Shown: positions 47,546 to 59,960, counted from the stretch's first letter. The stretch: DNA of 64,000 bases from Cryptomeria japonica (GCF_030272615.1 NC_081409.1:475226573-475290572), one strand, 5' to 3'. The notes: generated by a model not told the origin, from the sequence alone. Translations and numbers: made by a program.

Positions 47546-49703
47546 ACAATGCGATTTTAAGCGTTGTTTCAAAGAACAATAATGAAAATGCCCTAGACAA
47601 TAACAATGACATATGCATGCCCCCTCGAGGAATTGGCCAGAAAAATCTAGAAAAGAGGCCAAGTGATCGATAAGAATGACAGAAGATGAATAGGTTCGAA
47701 CGGATCAAACGGACTGCCAAGACTGACGAAAGAAATGTTAGTAAGCAGAAATTAGATAGAGGACAGTTAGCAATGAAGGAAAACTTGCTTTCACAAATAC
47801 ACATAAGTAGGTGAGAACCTTTATTTATTGTAGCAAAGCGGATGCAGAGCATCATGGCATTGAAGGCCAGTGCTGGAACGCAACCCCTTTTGCAAAAGAT
47901 AGACACATCGCACACAAGGAATGAGTGAAGCATCCTAGGGTGCATTCATCAAGGGTCGAGGTATGTGCGGCGTTCACAAAGCGAACGTACTTATCACAGA
48001 CACCCAATGATATAGTTGCCCCAGTTTGTGACAAACATTCCACAAACAACAAACACAACAAAAAAAGAAAGGGACCATGAACCATCCCGGTCACTCTAAA
48101 TCACTCAGTGACATCATCAAGCAACATAGGAACATGATCGAAGTCAAAGATAAATCAGTAAAAAGATAAGACACACAAATTCAACTAAGTCAAACAAACA
48201 GTCTGATCGTCATTGTCAAAAGTGGAAAACAAGAATGATCATGCTATCTGGTTTCAGGGAATGCGGTACCCCGTTGAAGACAGGACATAGTCTAGTTTCG
48301 AGTATACCACACCATGTATAAGACCCATGATAATGTTGACAAGGACCAATGGTAATGTTGATGCTATTTGGATTGATGTGACAAATGTGATCAGGTTGAA
48401 TGCTTGCTTGGTCGAACAGTTTATCTGTTAATGCGTGATTTCATTAAAGCACAATGTTTGATTGATTGTCATTGGATGTATGCTCAGCGATCTGTCTATG
48501 CACAAAGGGGACCATTTATTGACAAAATGCAAAATGCCAAAGAAGTTTTTGGATTTTGATGTTTTTCACTTTGTAGGAATTTCGAGTTTTTTTTTTTTTT
48601 TTTTTTCGTTTTTTAGGACTTTATTTGACTTTTTAGGGATTTTTTCAGGACATTATTTGATTTTTAGGGATTTTTTAATGTTTTCAAGATTTTTTTTTCG
48701 ATTTTTTTTTTATTATTGCCCCCAGTGTCTAGCAAGGCAAGGAATATGACAGGTGAATAAATAGGCTTGCTAAAATGTTGGTGGATAGAGGGAAGACAAA
48801 GGTCTTTTATCATGGAGACAATACGGATGCAATTTTCAAGGGCTATTGCATGATGGGACAAGAGACTAGATATGACAATGTAAAGCAGGAACATGGCATG
48901 AGGGACGTGTCAAGAGGTTTTTGAAACTATGTTTAAATTTTGCATCCTTATGTCAGATCAAGATCAAGGAATGAAAAAGAGTGTATGGATAGTGATAAGA
49001 TATGGATAGGATAAGAAATACCAAGAATGGATAAGGGACATGGAATGAAGGTCGGGATTGGCTAAGGGATAGTGGCAGAAAGTTGCAATAAGACAGGGAA
49101 TATGGATGAAAGGTTGTAATAATCAAATGGATAAATACCAAAAGCTATGATAGACTAAAAGCTGCAAATAAGATGCATGATTCTCATGACGATCCTCAAC
49201 CTTGTCAAGATCAAAGGTGGAAAGGGAAACTGGACATGAGGAACAATAGGATAATGGAGGAGTATGACATGGTATGATAGGATAATGGAACAATGAAGGA
49301 CAAAAGGATATGATAGGATAAAACCTGTCCCCAAGTATAGTATGCAAGAAGTTCATAGATTATGCATGATGCATGTTTGCCAGGTTTTCATCATGGTACA
49401 TGCCCAAGGCGCCTGTTTGCCAGGTTTTCACCAGTGGATGAATTATTTTTTCTTTACTTTTTTTCTTTTGTCTTTTTTTTTCATTTTTTTTATTTTTTTG
49501 TATTTTTGAGCTTTTGATTTTTTTTTTTGTATTTTGACTTTTTCAATAGAAGATGGACACATGATAGGGGATGGAAGAATGACTCAAACATCTTTTTGTT
49601 TGGATAGTAGCCTTGAAAAAAAAGGACCATGACCTTTAAAAGTATGCTCAAAGACGTTGGTAGGATAAGGACATGGAAAAAGAGCTGAAATTAAGGCAAG
49701 GAT
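47546..49703 (-). other. 3' region of NA2, no gene seen
   Basis: CTCGAGGGGGCAT (minus strand, 47629 to 47617) matches the Tat element at the same distance from the tract. Long A-runs on the sense strand (plus-strand T-runs near 48585-48606, 48690-48712 and 49444-49530) separate AAAAATCCCT-type repeats. A direct repeat TGTTTGCCAGGTTTTCA occurs at 49373-49427, twice. Open frames here (for example 47484-48094) have no recognisable features. Confidence 0.55.
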
Positions 49704-52484
49704 TTATGCAAAGGATGGGATCAAAGGGATCGAAGGATGGAAAATATGCATTGGATAATGGATAGGGTATTGGAAGAATTGGGCTTCACTTGATGGAAAT
49801 GAAGGCAAGATCAACATTGGAACACACCTTGACGGGTGGTGGATTGATGGAGGAAAAATGGATCTCAGATTGTGAGATTTGGATGGAGGAATAGCTTGGG
49901 ATTTTGGGACATAAGGGCCCAAAATGGATGAAGAAGGTGATGGAGGAACAAATTTGAGAGGGTTGGATGGAGGAATAGCAACTTTGGATGTCAAGTTGGA
50001 TGTTTCTTTAGGCTTTTGTGCTTCAAGGAGTTGCTTAGGGATCCACATGGTTTTTGATTTTTCATGCTTTTGTGGTTCATTGGAGTGCATTGCTTGCACA
50101 AGGGATTTAGGAACCCATATATATTTTGAATTTTCTTTTTGAGCAATGGGCCTTTGTGACCTATTGGATTTTTCCTTTTCTTTTTGGATCATATTTTTCT
50201 TTTCTTTGACATGTTGATTAGATTGGACATGTTGATCCTTGAATACATGTGGATTTTTAGACTTATGACTTTTATGCTTGGCATCCAAATTGCTTGGAGG
50301 GGGAAAGGAATGCATGGATGGATAGGAATGAAGTGGAGGTCTTTTGCATGGATGAAAGTTACTCAAATATGTGTTCCTTTGTTGACCTTGCATACAGAAC
50401 GCAGGGATATTATAAGGACCTAAGATGGATGGAAGGGATAAAGGGGAAGGGATATGTTTGGATTTTTAAGGGATGTTGGATTTAGTAGGGGTACCCACAT
50501 CTTGAGGAGTTTCACTGAGGCCATGACCCTTAATATTTTCTTTAACATGAAGGGATTCTTGCTTATGGAGATCTACTCCTTTGCCTTTATGAATATCTTG
50601 ACTTGTAGGATACTCTGTTCTTTGGGAAGAAGACGCGAGTCCATTATGAGGTGGATATGATATGAGAGAAATAATGAGATCTTGAAGTGGATCGGATTGC
50701 ACCAAAGTGGAAGAACCCATTATGCATGTTGAGGGTTCATGAACATCTTGCACTGACATGTTAGAATCATGAGGGGGATTAGGATCATGAGGGGGACTAG
50801 GATTATGTAGTGGACATGGTTCAATGATAGGCTCTTCAAGAGATGGAATGGGAGAAATAATGGGATCATCAAAAGAAATGCAATCTTGGAGTGTATATGG
50901 AGCATTAAGACAAGGAGATGGAGGAACAAAAGGATCTTGTGGAGGATTTAAAGGAATAATTTGATCTTGACAAGGAGGAAGATCATTGGAATCCTCTTTA
51001 AAGGTGTTTTGCTCTTGACTTTCAATGGGATCATCAGAAAGGATGGAAGGGATATCTTGATCTTTCTTAGGAAGTGGAATATCAATGGGATTTTAAAAGA
51101 TATTTTTTTCATGAAATGGAATGGGATCGTTTGGGATTAGATGGATTGGGATATCTTGATCTTTCTCAGGGAATGGAGTGTCAATAGGACTTTGGATAGG
51201 ATGGACAAGAATAGGGGAATCATCGTGAGTGTCTGGGAACATGGGGTCCTGGTCAACAATTGGATGGGATGATAAGGTTTCAAGATCTTGATCTTGATCT
51301 ATTTTAAGACACGTTTCTTCATGCTCTAAATTATCCTCTTGACATGGGGTTGGACTTTGAATATGCATGGGGGATTTTGGAAAGGTATTAATGCTTTGGC
51401 ATGAAGGGGATGGAATTTGAATGGGACTTTCTAAAAGAGAAGCATTTGATGGCATTAAATCTTGCATTTCCAAATAGTACAAGGGATTTGTATAAATGAA
51501 TTGATTAGCATATATTTCTGTGGTAGACAATCCTTGGGAGGATGCATTATTTGATACATCATTTGGAGGCGATGGCGTAAATTGCTCTTGTGAAACTTCA
51601 AAATATGATGGAATGGGAGGGGAAGTGGAGGCAAATTGAGGGTCAAATTCTTGATGGATGGATGAGCCATTGCTAGACATTGGTGTATGATTTTGATCAT
51701 CCTCAGGAAAATCACTTAGGACTCTCTTTAAGATTTGTCTAATAAGGCCACCTTTCTTTGGAGATGCATTTGAATCCTTGCAAGGTTTTGACATGATTGG
51801 ATTTATAGTTTTAACTTTCTTGGCAAGAATTTGGTCTTGGTTTGATGTCATGTTTTGATATTGGACTTGGTTCAATTGTTTTGACATGTTTGAAACTTGG
51901 GTTGGTGTGTGTTGCAACCTTTGTTTTTGAATGTTTGGTTGTGGTTGTTGACATTGATATGTTGATTGAACTTGTTGATATTCCACCATTGGTTGAACTA
52001 TTTGTGGACATTGTATAGTTAATTGGACATATTGTTGAAATTGAACCATTGGTTGTGTTGGTTGTATATGTTTTTGATTCAAGATTTGATTGAATAAAAT
52101 TTGACAAAATGAATTTTGATTTGGGACTTGATTGAAATTTGTGCTTGTTTTTTGAAATTGTTTCATCATCTCTATTTGAGAGATGAGAGCTGGTATGTCT
52201 GATCATTCGATAAGAGCTTTTACATTAATTGGCTCAAATTTTGGGTTTGGACCTTGAAATTTTTTAAATGTTTTGGACATTTGGGATCTAATCTTCTCAC
52301 TATTTTTCACTTTTTGTTCCAAGATCTCTTTTTCTCAAACTATTTTTTCCTCTAGTTTTTGTATTTGGACATTTACATCATCATGATAAGTTTGATCCAA
52401 GTTCTGAGACATGTAGAGATTGGATTGACATGATTGATTGCTCAATTGTGATGACATGGATTCGTAAGAAGGTTGAGACCTCAT
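49704..52484 (-). pseudogene. NA2 ORF, 926 codons, unrecognised
   Basis: ATG at 52484 (MRSQPSYESMSSQLSNQS) to the TAG ending at 49704, all in one frame. Four in-frame stops interrupt it: two TGA in the first 110 codons, and TAA at 51093-51095 and 50466-50468. Residues about 40-75 form a coiled coil (QIQKLEEKIV, ILEQKVKNSEKIRSQM). The section from about 105 to 230 is Gln/Asn-rich. A basic KKGGLIRQILKRVLSDFPEDD lies near 245-265, followed by a Pro/Ser/Asp-rich region with DDPI and DPIP repeats. About 735-780 is Lys/His/Gln-rich. A duplicated motif YIWVPKSLVQA and TMWIPKQLLEA lies at about 788-823. No zinc knuckle or enzyme motif. It is probably a structural or nucleic-acid-binding protein; that is a guess. 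Confidence 0.75.
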
Positions 52485-53519
52485 TTCAACAAATATGTCA
52501 CTATGCAAATGCAATATTTTTGGGATTCTTTTAATTTTAAAAGGATGATGTATGATATGAAGCTAAATGCAACCTAAAAGGATGAAAATGCAACTTAATG
52601 TTTTTGGACTTTTTGAATTTTTGTAGACAAACTTTTGAAATGCAAAGCTAAAGACACAACCTTGGGAAATTGAAATGAAATCAAGACCTTAAAGGACAAA
52701 GGACCAAATGACAATAGGACAAATTGACAATGTCTCACCTATATGCTTGGATACTAAGCTAGGTTTGACAAAAATGATATTAATGAAAGGACAAATCTTA
52801 GACAAGGTCAAGACTCCTTAGCAACAACTTATTGTATCATCCAAAGTTTTGATTTTTTTAAGTTTGACAAACCAAATTTTTGAGACTAAATGCAAGAAGG
52901 CAATTATTATGACAATGACTTAGGATATGACATGAAAATGAGCTAAGGGTATGATATGACAAGATGAATCCAAGACAAGATGACAATACAATGATAAGGA
53001 TATGCGAAGACCAATGACTTGGAATATGCAAAATGCAACCTAGGAAAGACCTAATTTTAGCATGACAAGGATAATGCACAAATGTCACCTAAATGGAAAT
53101 CTAGCTTGGATATGACAATGAAATGCAAACTTAGGGAAATGATTTTGAACCTAAGTGCAAAATGAGGATGCTTGCAATGAAAAGGACTAAAATGAAGGGA
53201 GATGACAATATGACCTAGGACCTAAGTTGGACTATGCAACACCTAGCCTAAAGTGACATGAATTTTGAAACAAAGATATTCAATGTTTTGACAAGCCATG
53301 TTCAAATGTTGGATGAATACTTGGACAAATTTGAACTTTTGTTTGAATTTTGTTTAGAATTGAAGGTTGTTGATTTTGAAAACCCAAGTTGATTATGAGA
53401 ACTTTTGAAAGTTTGTTTTTGATTTAACTTTTGACAATCACGGAAGACAAAATGTTTGTTTGACTTTGACTCAAGACAATCAAGCACATTCACAACAAAT
53501 CCTATGGCTAGCAAGGGCA
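52485..53519 (-). other. NA2 leader, proximal part
   Basis: Between the ORF start and the shared leader block. Rich in AAATGCAA-type and GACAAT motifs, with no convincing ORF. Confidence 0.45.
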
Positions 53520-53962
53520 ATATCTGTTGAATCCTCTAACCATAAAATACAACACTCAGCCAGATAGCTAGATGCTTGGTAGCATTGGCTCCCCCTTACA
53601 GTGCACTCACTTCTCAGGCATACCAAGCTTCGAGTTCAAGGGGCATCACTTCCCAAGAACTTGCTGTCTCTAACTGAGGAGTACATGAGAGGTGTCTTCA
53701 GCATGCACGTATCACAATGCCTGAGCCAACAGATAGAAGGACTTTGGCATCTAAAAACAAGAGATTCTAGTAAGGGCATCCATTCGGGTGGGTATTGATC
53801 CGGTGAATAAATCGTCGCAATACCATTCCAGCACCCGTTGTCTACAACTTTCGTTGCATCCATAGTTATTTAGAGTGGTTCAGAAGAGTTTGGCTTTAAC
53901 CCATCACCACTTTGGGTCATTCCCTCTCACCAATGCCCGTACGAAGTGCCAGGCAAATCGGG
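53520..53962 (-). other. NA2 leader block shared with the Tat element
   Basis: On the minus strand GGCATTGGTGAGAGGG opens the block, followed by AATGACCCAA, CTCTTCTGAACCACT, TCTCTTGTTTTTAGATGCC and CAAGCATCTAGCTATCTG with CTGAGT. The order and spacing match 9483-9945 of the Tat element. Base composition is more balanced than the surroundings. Confidence 0.7.
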
Positions 53963-54369
53963 AGGCAGGCCCAGTATCTAAAGGCTAAAAACACACAAAC
54001 AAAATTTAAAAAAAGACATGATAAGCATTGATTTTTTTGATCTTTAGAAAATCAAATGAGTTTATTGATTCTTTTGCATCCTAATTAAGACTAGATGAGA
54101 TTAATTCCACATTAATTTGAAAAAGATTCGATCAATTTAAGCCATGATTAAATGCAATTTGTTGTTTATTTTAAACCCTTTGCATGCATGAAATATGGAA
54201 TTTGTTGTTGTTCTTTGATCCAAATCTTAATTAAAACTATGTGAGAATTGTAGGATTCATTCAAACCTCCTAATTAGGATATGTGAAGATTTTTTGTTCA
54301 TTAAATCCCTCTAATTAAACTATGTGAAGATTTGTTGTTCATTACATGTTAAGAAATCCTGCATAAATC

Positions 54370-54675
54370 ATTGTTTAGACTTCATAAAACCCACATGCAA
54401 TAATAGATCCTGTCATAAAACCTGCATGCAACAACATATTAGTGCAAAAAACCTGATGCAACAATGGATTAGTCCAAAAAATACACATGCAACAAAAAAT
54501 GCTCACATAAAACCTGCATGCAACAACAAATTAGTTTTAAAAACCTACACGCAACAATGTATTAGGACAAAAAACCTACATGCAACAATGGATTAGTCCA
54601 AAAAGCCTGCATGCAACAATGGATTAACACCAAAAACCTGCATGCAAAAACAAATCCACACATAAAACTTGCATG
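54370..54675 (-). repeat. NA2 leader minisatellite, units of about 30-37 bp
   Basis: Eight or nine imperfect units contain AAAACCTGCATGCAACAA followed by TGGATTAG or a variant. It sits 40 bases inside the primer site. Short plus-strand frames across it (54324-54596) are repeat artefacts. Confidence 0.85.
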
Positions 54676-54716
54676 CAAATATCAGACTCACAAAATTGTC
54701 AGATTTACGTGTTCAT

Positions 54717-54729
54717 GTCGGGTTCACCA
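54717..54729 (-). other. Primer-binding site of NA2
   Basis: Minus-strand TGGTGAACCCGAC begins four bases after the LTR end. Its leading TGG pairs with a tRNA CCA end. It is not the initiator-Met site, and I do not name the tRNA. Confidence 0.65.
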
Positions 54730-54733
54730 AAAA

Positions 54734-56173
54734 TGTAACTAGGAAAATGGAATGCATCAAAGCAATAAATATTAGCTAACCACAAAGCTAAATTGTAATG
54801 AAATAAAATCCTATTACAATCAATAGAAGAATTGAAAATAAGACATTCAAAATAAATGAAAAATCATCACCAATGTCTCTTTCAATTGACCTCCATTGTC
54901 CTTCTTTCTCCTTCAAATTATCTTGTTTGTGGATCTCACCTACAAGTGCAAGAGAAAAATATGAAAGCAAGCAAGATGACAAGATGAAAATTGCAGCATA
55001 AGGATACTAGAAGCATGGTTGATTGATTGAAAATGTGATTGATTCTGAAAATGTGATTGATTCCTTCTTTCATTGAAGAAAATCATCCAATTTATAAACA
55101 AATTGGAGAGAGGACAAGATTAGCATGAAGAGATTTGAAAGGAAATTCAAATCAAGAATGGAAAAATTATGACAAATGACAATTTTCTATGCAAGGAGTA
55201 TGACAAATTATGACAAATTATGACAAGTTGCTATGCAAAATGCATGACAAATTATGACAAATTATGGCAAGTTGCTATGCAAAATGCATGATAAATTATG
55301 ACAAGATTGAAATAGAAATAGAAATTAGAAATTAGAAGAAATTAGAAAATTAGAAAATTGAGGAAAAAGATGAAATAGAAATTAGGTGAATTAATTAATA
55401 GGTTTTCATCCATTAATTAATTCATGAAAGAGACCTAGGACTAAATAAATAGATTTATTTAACCCACAAAGAAGAAGAAAAGGATTAAATGAACAAATCA
55501 TAAAACCCTAGAAATAAGAGGACAAGGAATTAGGTCAAGACAACAAGAAATTAATGTAGGTTTGATCATGATTCTGATTGACAAAGGACCAATGTTGATA
55601 AATGATTGAGATTGGTTGACAAAAATCAATGAGAAATTGACCAAGATTGACAAGGAGATCAAATTGATAGGTGCCAATTGACGAGGAATAATGACTAATC
55701 GATCCAAATTGACATTATTGAAAAGGACAAGGATCGATGACGAATCGATCGCAAAATGACAAGATTGACAAGGACAAGGATCGATGACAAATTGATCGCA
55801 AAATGACGAGATTGACAAGTTGATAATCGCAAATGATTACTAACAAGCTAAAGATGACTGAAAGATTGACAAGAGGACAAAACCCTAATTCTATCATCAA
55901 TTAGAATTGATGATTTCCAAAATGATGATAAATGAGCATGCACATTGATGCGATAGGATAAGATCGACCAAAATCATGACTGAAGATTGTTATCGACAAG
56001 ACCTAATTTGAAAGTGAGAGGAATGCAGAAGGAGGACTCGATGCTCGCAAATGATAAAGACCAAGTGCACAACATAGAAGAAATTTTAATGCAATGCAAG
56101 AACCCTAAAATAAGGCAATGCGCACATGTTAAAGTATGATTCCACAAGCGTTGACCATTTTTAGATGTCTACA
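54734..56173 (-). repeat. 5' LTR of NA2
   Basis: 1440 bp; plus-strand edges TGTAACTAGG and GATGTCTACA. About 49 bases longer than the other copy, partly from a GAAAATGTGATTGATT duplication near 55020-55060 and an extra GAAATAGAAATTAGG near 55374. Same direct repeats as 46138-47528. Confidence 0.92.
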
Positions 56174-56178
56174 CATTC

Positions 56179-58125
56179 AACCAAATAAAAACATGAATTC
56201 CAAATAGGCATTTTAATTCATTTCCAGAATATACCCAAATTAACCAATTTGAATTCTCAATTCATGCCTTGATTTCCATTGATAATTTTATTAACCACAT
56301 AATAAAAATCAAATGAAAATCACCTTTTATTTGTATTCAACAAAAAATCCATTCTAAAATACATTTCATTTAACACCGAAAACCACTCTAAATATATTTT
56401 ATTTATTAAAAATTAACTTTATAGCACTAACTAGTTTGTACCGGTAAGGGTACAAGGTCAAGTGGTGGCCAAGGCCAACCTGCAGTAGTGCTGCTGCTAG
56501 GGCAACAAACACTAACTGTCGGTAGTGCTGCTACCACTGGTAACAACCCTACTGACCGGTAGCACTGCTACCGCCGGTAGCAACCGCTACTGACTGGTAG
56601 CACTACTACCAACTGGTAGTGGTACTACCGACTGGTAGTACAACTACCGCTAGTAGCAGCCACTACCGACCAGTACCACTGCTACCAATCGGTAGTAGTA
56701 GTGCTGACCGACAGTACTGCTACGTATGGGTAGTAGACACTATTGACCAGCGTGGTGGGACTAGCCCGCCATGGGGTATGGTAAAGTCCATGATAAACAA
56801 AGAAAATACATGCCATCTAAAACATTTAAAAATCCATACGCCCAAAATTGTTTAAACACAAGAAATGATTCATTTTCGAGTGATTTCACAAGCACACACA
56901 TACACAGTGCCAAATCCAAATTTCAAATGGATATTTACCAATAAGGCAAATGGTGAACTAAAACCCCATGGAAACCCCAAATCTTGGACAACAAGATACT
57001 AGAAAGCACACAGCAAGCTAAATCTAGTTCATTCTTTCCAAAAAGAAGAGTGTTAACCAAAAATTGATTTTCAAGATCAAACACACATTAGATAGAGAAA
57101 TGAACCATTTCCTTTCTAAATGCAACCATATGATATAGATTTCAGAAAACCAACAATAATAAACACTCTTTCTTCCATTCCAATCAAACCATAAGCATCT
57201 ATAGGAAGATTTGCATAATTTCCACACACAGGAAGCAAACTAAAAATTTCAAATAACAAATTCAAAACAAGAAGAGAACCTCCAACCTTGAAGCAACAAC
57301 AAGCAAAGAGATGAAGAATTTCCAGTCTTACAAACCAGGTCGAATTTCCAGTTCCTCTAGGAAGTTTTCCATAATTCCTCTCCAAAATTCCCCTCTTCCT
57401 TCTTCCCGTGAATTTTAGGAATAACATGAAAATTATCTTTTAACCTAAACTTTCTAGGATAAAAATTTATTCCAACCAATCAAATTTAAATATTTAAAAG
57501 GTAAAAACAATCAGATTTACTCCTTTTTAAAAATAATTCTTTTCCAACAATTTAAAATGAAAAAGGTCAAATGGAAAGGTAAAAAGGAAAGCTTTTATTA
57601 ATTTCTCTTTTTCCAAAATATTTTCTTTCAACATAATCATTAAACATTTAAATGGCTAGGCAATTATTTATTTCCTTCCAAAATATATCAATGCACTTTA
57701 CAAAATAAATAAGCCCTTTAACCATTTAGTCTAGCAAAACATTAATTTAATTAAATCAATAATCATAGAGCATGATAACTAAGTAATTACACCAACATGA
57801 GATAGCATCATCTGTTTAATTAAATAACCATTTAAATAAACAGAAGCACGCAAAACAAAGGATGATCAAATGATGACTCACAAATGACCAAACCACAACA
57901 CTATGACTCGCCTAACAGCTAGACGAGAAAACACAACCGACTGACAACACTCACATGAGTGTAACTATGGGTCAAGCTAGGGTACAAAAACTATCTCCTC
58001 CACTCCCATCAGATATAAAATGCATGCTCAAACCTGTGAAACTAGGTGGAGTCAATACCCCGTACCTACTCGGTACTAGTACCTGCTATGTCCTACACTA
58101 AAGAACCACACGTGCATATAGACCA

Positions 58126-58156
<31 letters not shown>

Positions 58157-58497
58157 CACGACATGCACACCGATGAAGGAGAATCATGACATTTCCTATC
58201 TCACCGGAGTGAGTGAAGGAAAATCATCCCCTCACATCCCAATACACTTGCAAACACACAACATATAAATAATGCATAGCAATATAAGGTAAAAGTGTCA
58301 GTCTATGATAATGATCCATAAAATAACATTAAACATAAGCACTAAGATACTGCATAAAAGCATACACCATACATCCAGATAACGCATGAAATAACATCGC
58401 AAAACCTCTGAATCAATATACAAAATTTTTCCACTGAACAGTCATTGAAGTTAATCAAAAACATACAAAAAGAGGCTAATCAAGGAGGGGTACTACA
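56179..58497 (-). repeat. Chromovirus 3' LTR, proximal part
   Basis: On the minus strand starts TGTAGTACCCCTCCTTG at 58497 after the tract at 58498-58510. It runs to the NA2 insertion at 56178. Contains a (TA)n run at about 58127-58152 and the inverted repeat array 56506-56735. No gene; frames such as minus 57024-57427 look fortuitous. Confidence 0.8.
56506..56735. repeat. Minisatellite of palindromic CTACCGG/CCGGTAG units
   Basis: About eleven units of 18-21 bases such as CGGTAGCACTGCTACCG and CTGGTAGCACTACTACC. Each unit pairs with its neighbour or itself, so either strand could form a long hairpin. It lies in the chromovirus LTR. Confidence 0.75.
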
Positions 58498-58510
58498 TCC
58501 TCCCCCCCAA
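58498..58510 (-). other. Polypurine tract of the chromovirus
   Basis: Minus-strand CTTGGGGGGGAGGA directly before the LTR start TGTAGTACCCC. Confidence 0.8.
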
Positions 58511-58532
58511 GCCTAGACTTGCTCCTGGAAGC

Positions 58533-58934
58533 CTAAAATAGATAAGAATAAAGCTCTCTCATCTTCGTTGCATCTTCCCTAGTCGCTGAGGTCTCATCAC
58601 TAGGATCCCATACGACCCTTACCTGCTCGATTATACGACCCCTAAGGGTCAAACCCTGGTATTGAAGAATGCGCATGGGCTCCATGGAAAGCTGCCTGTA
58701 TTTGACCTGCAAAGCATTCCAATCAAGAACATGGGTCACATTAGAATGATAAGGACAAAGAATAGAAACATGAAAGACATCATGGATGCGGGATAGACTC
58801 GGCGACAAGGCCAGATGGTAGGCAACAGGTCCTATCCTCTCAAGGATCTCAAAAGGGCCTACAAAATGAGGCGCCAACTTAGAACCCTTTCCATAATGGA
58901 TCTGACTCTTCCACGGATGCACTCTCAAAAACAC
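58533..58934 (-). pseudogene. Chromovirus integrase C-terminus and chromodomain
   Basis: An open frame of 133 codons to the terminal stop. It starts with SKLAPHFVGPFEILERIGPV and RIHDVFHVSILCPY, the usual integrase C-terminal strands. The chromodomain follows with EPMRILQYQ, GRIIEQVRVVWD and DATKMRELYSYLF. Chromodomains steer integration to marked heterochromatin. An aromatic-cage Trp usually follows the 'EATWE' position; here SATRED is seen, with Arg instead of Trp. This segment is in a different frame from the integrase core. Confidence 0.85.
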
Positions 58935-59036
58935 ATAGTCACCAACCGAAAACTAATGATCAACCCTATGGGCATTGACATACTTCTTCTGCCTATCCTG
59001 AACAGCAACCAAATGCCCACGAATCTGCTCTACCTA

Positions 59037-59960
59037 CTACTCCATCTCATGAAGCAATTCTAGGCCTAAACACACCCTATCCTCCAACTGATCCCAACTC
59101 AAAAGAGTACAGAAAGGATGAACATACAAAGCCTTGAAGGGAGACATGCCTATAGAGCTGTGATATCCGTTGTTATAAGCAAACTCCACAAGGTAAAGAT
59201 ATTCCTCCAATGTGATTGCTGGTCCATAATATACATGCGAAGCATGTCCTCCAAGACTTGATTCACACACTTAGTCTGACCATCGGTCTCTGGGTGATAA
59301 GTTGAACTGAAGTTCAACTGGGCTCCCAAAGCATGCTAAAGAGAAGTCCACAAGGCTGAAGTAAAGATAGGGTCTCTATCAGAAATGATCCACCTTGGAA
59401 TCCCATGCAAGCTCACCACATCTTCCAAGAAGACTCGTGCCACAACTGCTACCGTATAAGAAGATCGAATAGGAAAAAAATGAGCAACTTTGGTCAATCT
59501 ATCAACAATGACCATGATGGCATCATGGCGACGTGAAGAAATAGGAAACCCCACAATGAAATCCATGGAAATGATATCCCATTTCCAATCCGGTATCAAA
59601 TTCGGTTGTAAAAGCCATGCAGGGTGCTGATGCTCCACCTTCATCCACTGACATTCCAAGCACTTGGACACAAAATCAGCAATGTCACATTTCATACCAA
59701 CCCAATGATATAGTTGTCTAAGATCTACGTGCATCTTCTTAACACCAGGGAGTGCTGAATAAGGTGCATGATGGGACTCAGTCATGATCAAAATGTGAAG
59801 GCTCTCCAAAGGAGGTACATATATCCGTCCAAGATGTCGAAGAAGACCATCTGACTCAAGAGTATAACCAAAATATCTACCCTCCAATGGTCCTCTAGAC
59901 TCTGCCATGGCTCTAACATCCTGATACCAAGTGTCCTAACAAAGAACTCCAAGAATTCTC
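59037..59960 (-). pseudogene. Chromovirus integrase core (decayed)
   Basis: The frame 59908-59336 holds ESHHAPYSALPGVKKM (zinc-binding part; a Leu stands where the second His is expected), CLECQWMK (Cys pair), WDIISMDFIVGFP (first Asp), IISDRDPIF (second Asp) and, after a TAG, HPETDGQTKCVNQ. In that last motif the third catalytic residue, Glu, is Lys (codon 59270-59272). The remainder (EYLYLVEFAYNNGYHSSIG) is in a shifted frame 59270-59037. The enzyme inserts element DNA; the changes make this copy inactive. Confidence 0.85.

Larger units (their letters stand above)
46138..56173 (-). mobile_element. NA2: complete LTR element with a single large ORF and no pol
   Basis: 10,036 bp, LTRs at 46138-47528 and 54734-56173, flanked by 5-bp duplications CATTC (46133-46137 and 56174-56178). 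On the minus strand: 5' LTR, primer site (54717-54729), 2.2 kb leader with a minisatellite and blocks shared with the Tat element, one 926-codon ORF (52484 to 49704), 2.2 kb 3' region, polypurine tract, 3' LTR. No capsid, protease, RT or integrase motif is visible. LTRs differ by about 2-3% over 250 bases by eye, among the youngest insertions here. It lies in the 3' LTR of the chromovirus. Confidence 0.92.

Noticed and set aside
54370-54675. CRISPR-like array
   Set aside because: Units are imperfect tandem repeats without unique spacers, in a plant retroelement leader.
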